From contig JAMZAV010000161.1 of the NCBI GenBank assembly GCA_024449915.1, positions 620,001-684,000 of the forward strand: a stretch of 64,000 nucleotides of DNA, written 5' to 3'. Positions within the stretch are counted from its first letter, which is position 1; the number at the start of each line of letters is the position of its first letter. The notes under the pieces were generated by a model. It saw nothing but the letters and a program-made list of their open reading frames with translations, was not told where the DNA came from and did no database searches. The position numbers were made by a program, and so were the translations under genes. This DNA comes from Sweltsa coloradensis (lineage: Eukaryota > Arthropoda > Insecta > Plecoptera > Chloroperlidae). Shown here one piece after another: positions 60,431 to 64,000 of the stretch.

Positions 60431-60939
60431 GTATTAATAACCAATTTAGAACGATCGTCGTAAAAATATCTAAACTTTGTTGAGACAAACTTTTAATTGC
60501 TTTTAGTTTAGTTTGCCACAAAATTTATTAACAATCGTTTAAAATTTTATAAATTTTGGGTAGTAAATTATATTTGTTAATAGCTTTTCCTAGTGGAAGC
60601 TGGAAATAAGGAGTGTGATTTTGACACTTTTATTTTTGTCCTTATTTTTCTAATTTAATTTTACTTTTATCAACTTTATAATCAATCTATATTCGTACTC
60701 AAACTAAATTATACGTAATAAAACTTGAAACGATTTCTTTTTACTTTGTCGCTTAATGACAAATGTATTTTTGTTTGTAAATTAGATAGTATCAAATTTT
60801 CCTCTTATATTTTATTATACAGAATTTATATTATCCTTTGTGCACAAGCAAGCCCCCACCAACAAGTCTGAAAATCTAAATCTCTGAACAAACTACCTAC
60901 ACACGGTGGTGTTAAATCTTATTTGTATGCAACAACTAC
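60431..60939. other. Spacer
   Basis: AT-rich DNA with no element recognised. Confidence 0.45.
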
Positions 60940-61145
60940 TGGTCTGGTGAAGTGTGTACACAGACACACTACGTGCACCGAATAACAAGCCGGCTCATGT
61001 CAAGTGCGTTGTTCGTACCGGTGTGCATGATTGGATGACTGCTACATCGAGAGCGTCTACTTCCCTCCCCGGCGTCGCGACGCGTTGTACAGCAGCGTCG
61101 CGACGCGACGAGCAAGGGATAGAGAGAGGAGAGAGAGCCACCAAT
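60940..61145. other. CpG-rich patch with paired palindromes
   Basis: The perfect 12-bp palindrome GCGTCGCGACGC occurs at 61072-61083 and again at 61095-61106, 23 bp apart, in a CpG-dense segment that also has GCCGGC and ACCGGT. Frames of 64-67 codons on both strands follow from the symmetry. A dimer-binding regulatory site is plausible but unproven. Confidence 0.5.
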
Positions 61146-61468
61146 TAAATTGTCGCGCTTAACTGAATCCACAGACGTGTTTTTAATGAAAGTTTCTGGA
61201 ACGATACACGCCTCATTTCATACTCAAACTGACATTAGAAGAAAAATAATTAATTTGCGGAAAGGGGGATATGCTTGAATAAGTAATGAAACTCGATTGA
61301 TGTAGAAATGAATGTTCTGTTCTGCTCACAGTGAAATATAATATTGTGTCATATTAAAATACAGTTTATCCCAACAAGAATTCGAACCATAAATAACACT
61401 TACTCACATGATACACACTCTTGATTATAATAATTGTTTAGAACCATTATTTTGTTATTTATGTATTT
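61146..61468. other. Spacer
   Basis: AT-rich, nothing recognised. Confidence 0.4.
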
Positions 61469-62075
61469 TTGGATGAGCGTAGCGAGCGTAGCGAGCGAAG
61501 CGAAGATTCCATTTCACTACACTGGAGAAAAAAATCCGGAATGTTTTTTTTTTCTTTTTCTTTTGTATTTTTGTCTGTCTGTTAACACGATTCCGGCTAA
61601 ACCAATACTCCGATTGCGATGAAATTTTATGGAGGCCTTCGAAATCTCCGAACTTAGAACTGCCACGTTTTTGAGCGCAATCGGGAAATTTTTTCTCATA
61701 AAAAACGCAATTTTACGATTTTTTTCGATTTTTAAAAAATGTCTTCGACTTATAACACCAACATGCTTTTTTCGAACGTAATGATTTTTTCACAGAACCT
61801 TAATTTTATGAATTAACATTTTGGTGTGAAGTTTGAACGCAATCGAAAAATTATTTCTAACGAAAATCGCAATTTTACTTTTTTTCTTTTTCAAAAATTA
61901 CGATTCATTAAAAAAATAAGTTAATTTATTATTTAATTTAAATTAATTTTTAAAAAAAATCTACGACTAAGTAATGTTTTTTCACAGAACAACAGAAAAT
62001 CCGCGTAACACATGGGAGCTCAATGCACCAATTACGCTCATCCAACAACGCGGCGGGACTCAAGCGTTTTCCTAG
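61469..62075 (+). mobile_element. Non-autonomous Helentron-like element (HINE) D
   Basis: Starts TTGGATGAGCGTAGCGAGCG. Ends ACGCTCATCCAAC, then hairpin AACGC/GCGTT, then TTCCTAG (CTAG 62072-62075) followed by T. Length is 607 bp. It is colinear with element A, and the length difference (158 bp) is close to one internal tandem unit. The core has TTTGTCTGTCTGTTAACACG, GATTGCGATGAAATTTTATG and CCTTCGAAATCTCCGAAC. No coding capacity. Confidence 0.8.
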
Positions 62076-62934
62076 TAAATGAGAATGAACAATAATCAGC
62101 TATTGGGTAACAAGATATTCACATAAGAATGATGGAGTTAATAACCATGACTTTATTTAGTTCCAGGTGTATATACACTAATTCATTTGAGTCAGAATCG
62201 AATATTGGGATTTCAAAATTCGTTTCCCCAACAACTGATTGGAATTCGCTTTTTGTAGGTTTTTTGTGACCTCAATTTCGTATGGGACCGAAGAGTATTT
62301 TTAATCATTATGTTAAAACAAAAAAGGTAATAACATTTTTTCCAAAAGTCGCTTTTCTTTTGTGACATTTTTATACTACCACAAAGCATCTTTGTAATGC
62401 GTAACTGACTTGCTTGTAAACCAGCCTTAGCCTACCGACACATTCTTCATCTAGAAAGAAGATATCAGACCAAGCCGGAAACTTTAGGGCTTTCAATTAA
62501 AGTACAGACATTAAATTCTCCCATAATCCTTAATTTTGAAACTTAATTACTTTTGCAATAATTAAAATGTTAGCATTCATGCAACGTTGATAAGTCAATA
62601 ACGCGCATCTCTTCTAATATCGTTGCCTGGGACACGTACAATAATTATGATACTTGAGTTTTGCGTTTAATAAACTCACAGTACGTACGTTGATGAAAAT
62701 AATAACATTTTTTCAAGGAATATAATAAGGGTTTTATGAATAATAATAAAAATCGAAGCACTCGTTTATTCTCTCCTTTAAAATAATGAACCTTATTGTA
62801 GCCTTCGTCGATCTGTTTCAAAACCAGTTTTCTGGGTGGTACTTGAAACCCAAGTAATGAAGCTACATTAATTAATTTCGACAAACAATGTATATTTTCT
62901 TGACGAGGGGGGAACTTTCATATCACAGACAGAG
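62076..62934. other. Gene-free DNA
   Basis: A 79-codon minus-strand frame at 62645-62884 has no recognisable domain. Nothing else. Confidence 0.45.
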
Positions 62935-63145
62935 GTTGGCCCAGCTTAAGCGTAAAGTCCGGGAGACTCTGATTCGGGAGGTCTCGGGTTCGAATCGCAG
63001 CAACGGCAATACGGACTGAAAGTTTTTCCGATATTTTCTTCAGTCAAGGGACAAACCTTCACATTTATCCAACTTCAAAAATACCTATAGTTAGACACCT
63101 GAAGAGGGATATCCTACTGTCAATGGGCCGTCTACCGACAAGAAA
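62935..63145 (+). mobile_element. tRNA-derived SINE, family G-like, diverged
   Basis: CGGGAGGTCTCGGGTTCGAA (B box about 62985-62998), GGACTGAAAGTTTTTCCGAT, TCTTCAGTC, TTAGACACCTGAAGAGGG and CCGACAAGAAATTAAAATT parallel the head, TGACTGA, CTCAGTC and TAGACACCTGAATAGGGG blocks of family G. Spacing is conserved but identity is much lower; a sister subfamily is possible. Confidence 0.6.
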
Positions 63146-64000
63146 TTAAAATTTGTTATAACTTTCATATGATTAAATATGTATTAAATTTGAATTGTTT
63201 TATCGTAGCGGCTTCTAATTAACCAACGACGTTTTAATACGTATTAACTTCTTCGTCCGAAAGGTTATTTTTGATACAATTTATGTTTTTAATTTTGTAT
63301 CTACTTTGCTTGTTTCGTGGCTTAAGACGTTTCCACTTCATTATAGTTTAATATAAACACCCAGTAATTTATCGTTACTAAGTTATACATTTCTTCAAGT
63401 TTCTCATGTGACGATGCATGATGATGGATCATCGAAAAAAATAAATTTAAAAGGCACAGTTCCTTTATCGGTTTATTGCCAAAATCATTGAATATTTTTA
63501 ACTGAGTGCACTACACGCCTTTGAATCTTATGGTATCTGTAGTCAGTTACTTATAGAAATTGTAATAATATTATGTAGAGAAGCTTCTAGTTATAATAAC
63601 GTAATACCCAGAAATAATGCTCAGAATTATATATAACGGTAGCATGCTCGTTTAATCTTTATCGTTTTAATGAGTACATTATTGCTTTTGTTTGTGTGAA
63701 ATTATATGTCTTTAGAAACGACGCGCTTTAAAACATTCATCACTTAAGAAAACTCAACTTTGAAAAGTAGCCTCTAGTAACATGATGATAAAACACATTT
63801 TTGATATAACAACTTTAAATGTGATTCTATGAAGTTTAACACTGTGCAAAAACTGGCATTCCAACCAGTGACAAACTCTCTAGGAATTTGAACTTCCCTA
63901 GGCACTTTGAATACATTTCTCCTGAGCGCGCTGGAAATCTGAACAGTATAGAATTAAATATAATCTTGTTTACTATTATATCTCACTTTAAAAACCTCAC
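63146..64000. other. Gene-free AT-rich DNA
   Basis: Nothing recognised to the window end. Confidence 0.5.

Overview
This window looks like animal (invertebrate) nuclear DNA. It is strongly AT-rich, full of short tandem repeats, and carries the decayed remains of many transposable elements. I found no convincing complete protein-coding gene, no rRNA, no functional tRNA gene and no bacterial-style operon. Open frames are all short (about 134 codons at most). The longest is a poly-Glu/poly-Ser reading of a TTC microsatellite, and most of the others are shadows of AT-rich DNA or of repeats. A very large intron or an intergenic desert of an arthropod or other invertebrate with a big genome is the simplest reading; I cannot name the species.

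The best-supported structures are mobile elements. Four elements share a Helentron/HINE-like layout: 4484-5248 (-), 12397-13783 (+), 17953-18664 (+) and 61469-62075 (+). A 3' end alone lies at 9153. Each has a 5' terminal repeat whose inverse lies just inside the 3' end, then a hairpin with AACGC/GCGTT-type stem, then a terminal CTAG followed by T. Several are expanded by internal tandem repeats, and one carries a roughly 310-bp-armed long hairpin. A 639-bp TTAA-flanked MITE lies at 32203-32841. Several tRNA-derived SINE families are present: family G at 48.8, 51.5, 60.2 and 62.9 kb; family E at 36.75-37.15, 47.3 and 57.8 kb; family F at 16.4 and 47.4 kb. LINE-type 3' tails with AATA-like ends occur at about 5.5, 9.7, 11.8, 18.7, 23.2, 25.0 and 39.3 kb.

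The most unusual signal is a nearly invariant box of about 20 bp, TTTGGTGGAGGTGCCGGGTC. It occurs eight times (401, 9884, 25731, 25924, 26057, 36670, 38475, 52819), on both strands, in otherwise badly diverged AT-rich flanks. Three copies form a small array at 25731-26076. The box reads as the complement of the 3' end of an alanine-type tRNA including CCA. That suggests either a retroelement primer-binding site or a protein-binding box preserved inside a decaying repeat.

The only gene-like signal is at 29433-29492. A strong 3' splice site (branch-like TTCTAAT, pyrimidine tract, TTGCAG) is immediately followed by a donor-like GTATGT, and 60 bases later by GTGAGT. This is either a 20-codon cassette exon or a recursive-splicing (ratchet) site inside a long intron.

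There are also complex minisatellites (20.3, 22.3 and 59.1 kb), CpG-rich islands against the AT background (44.9, 58.7 and 60.9 kb), G-runs and several inverted repeats.
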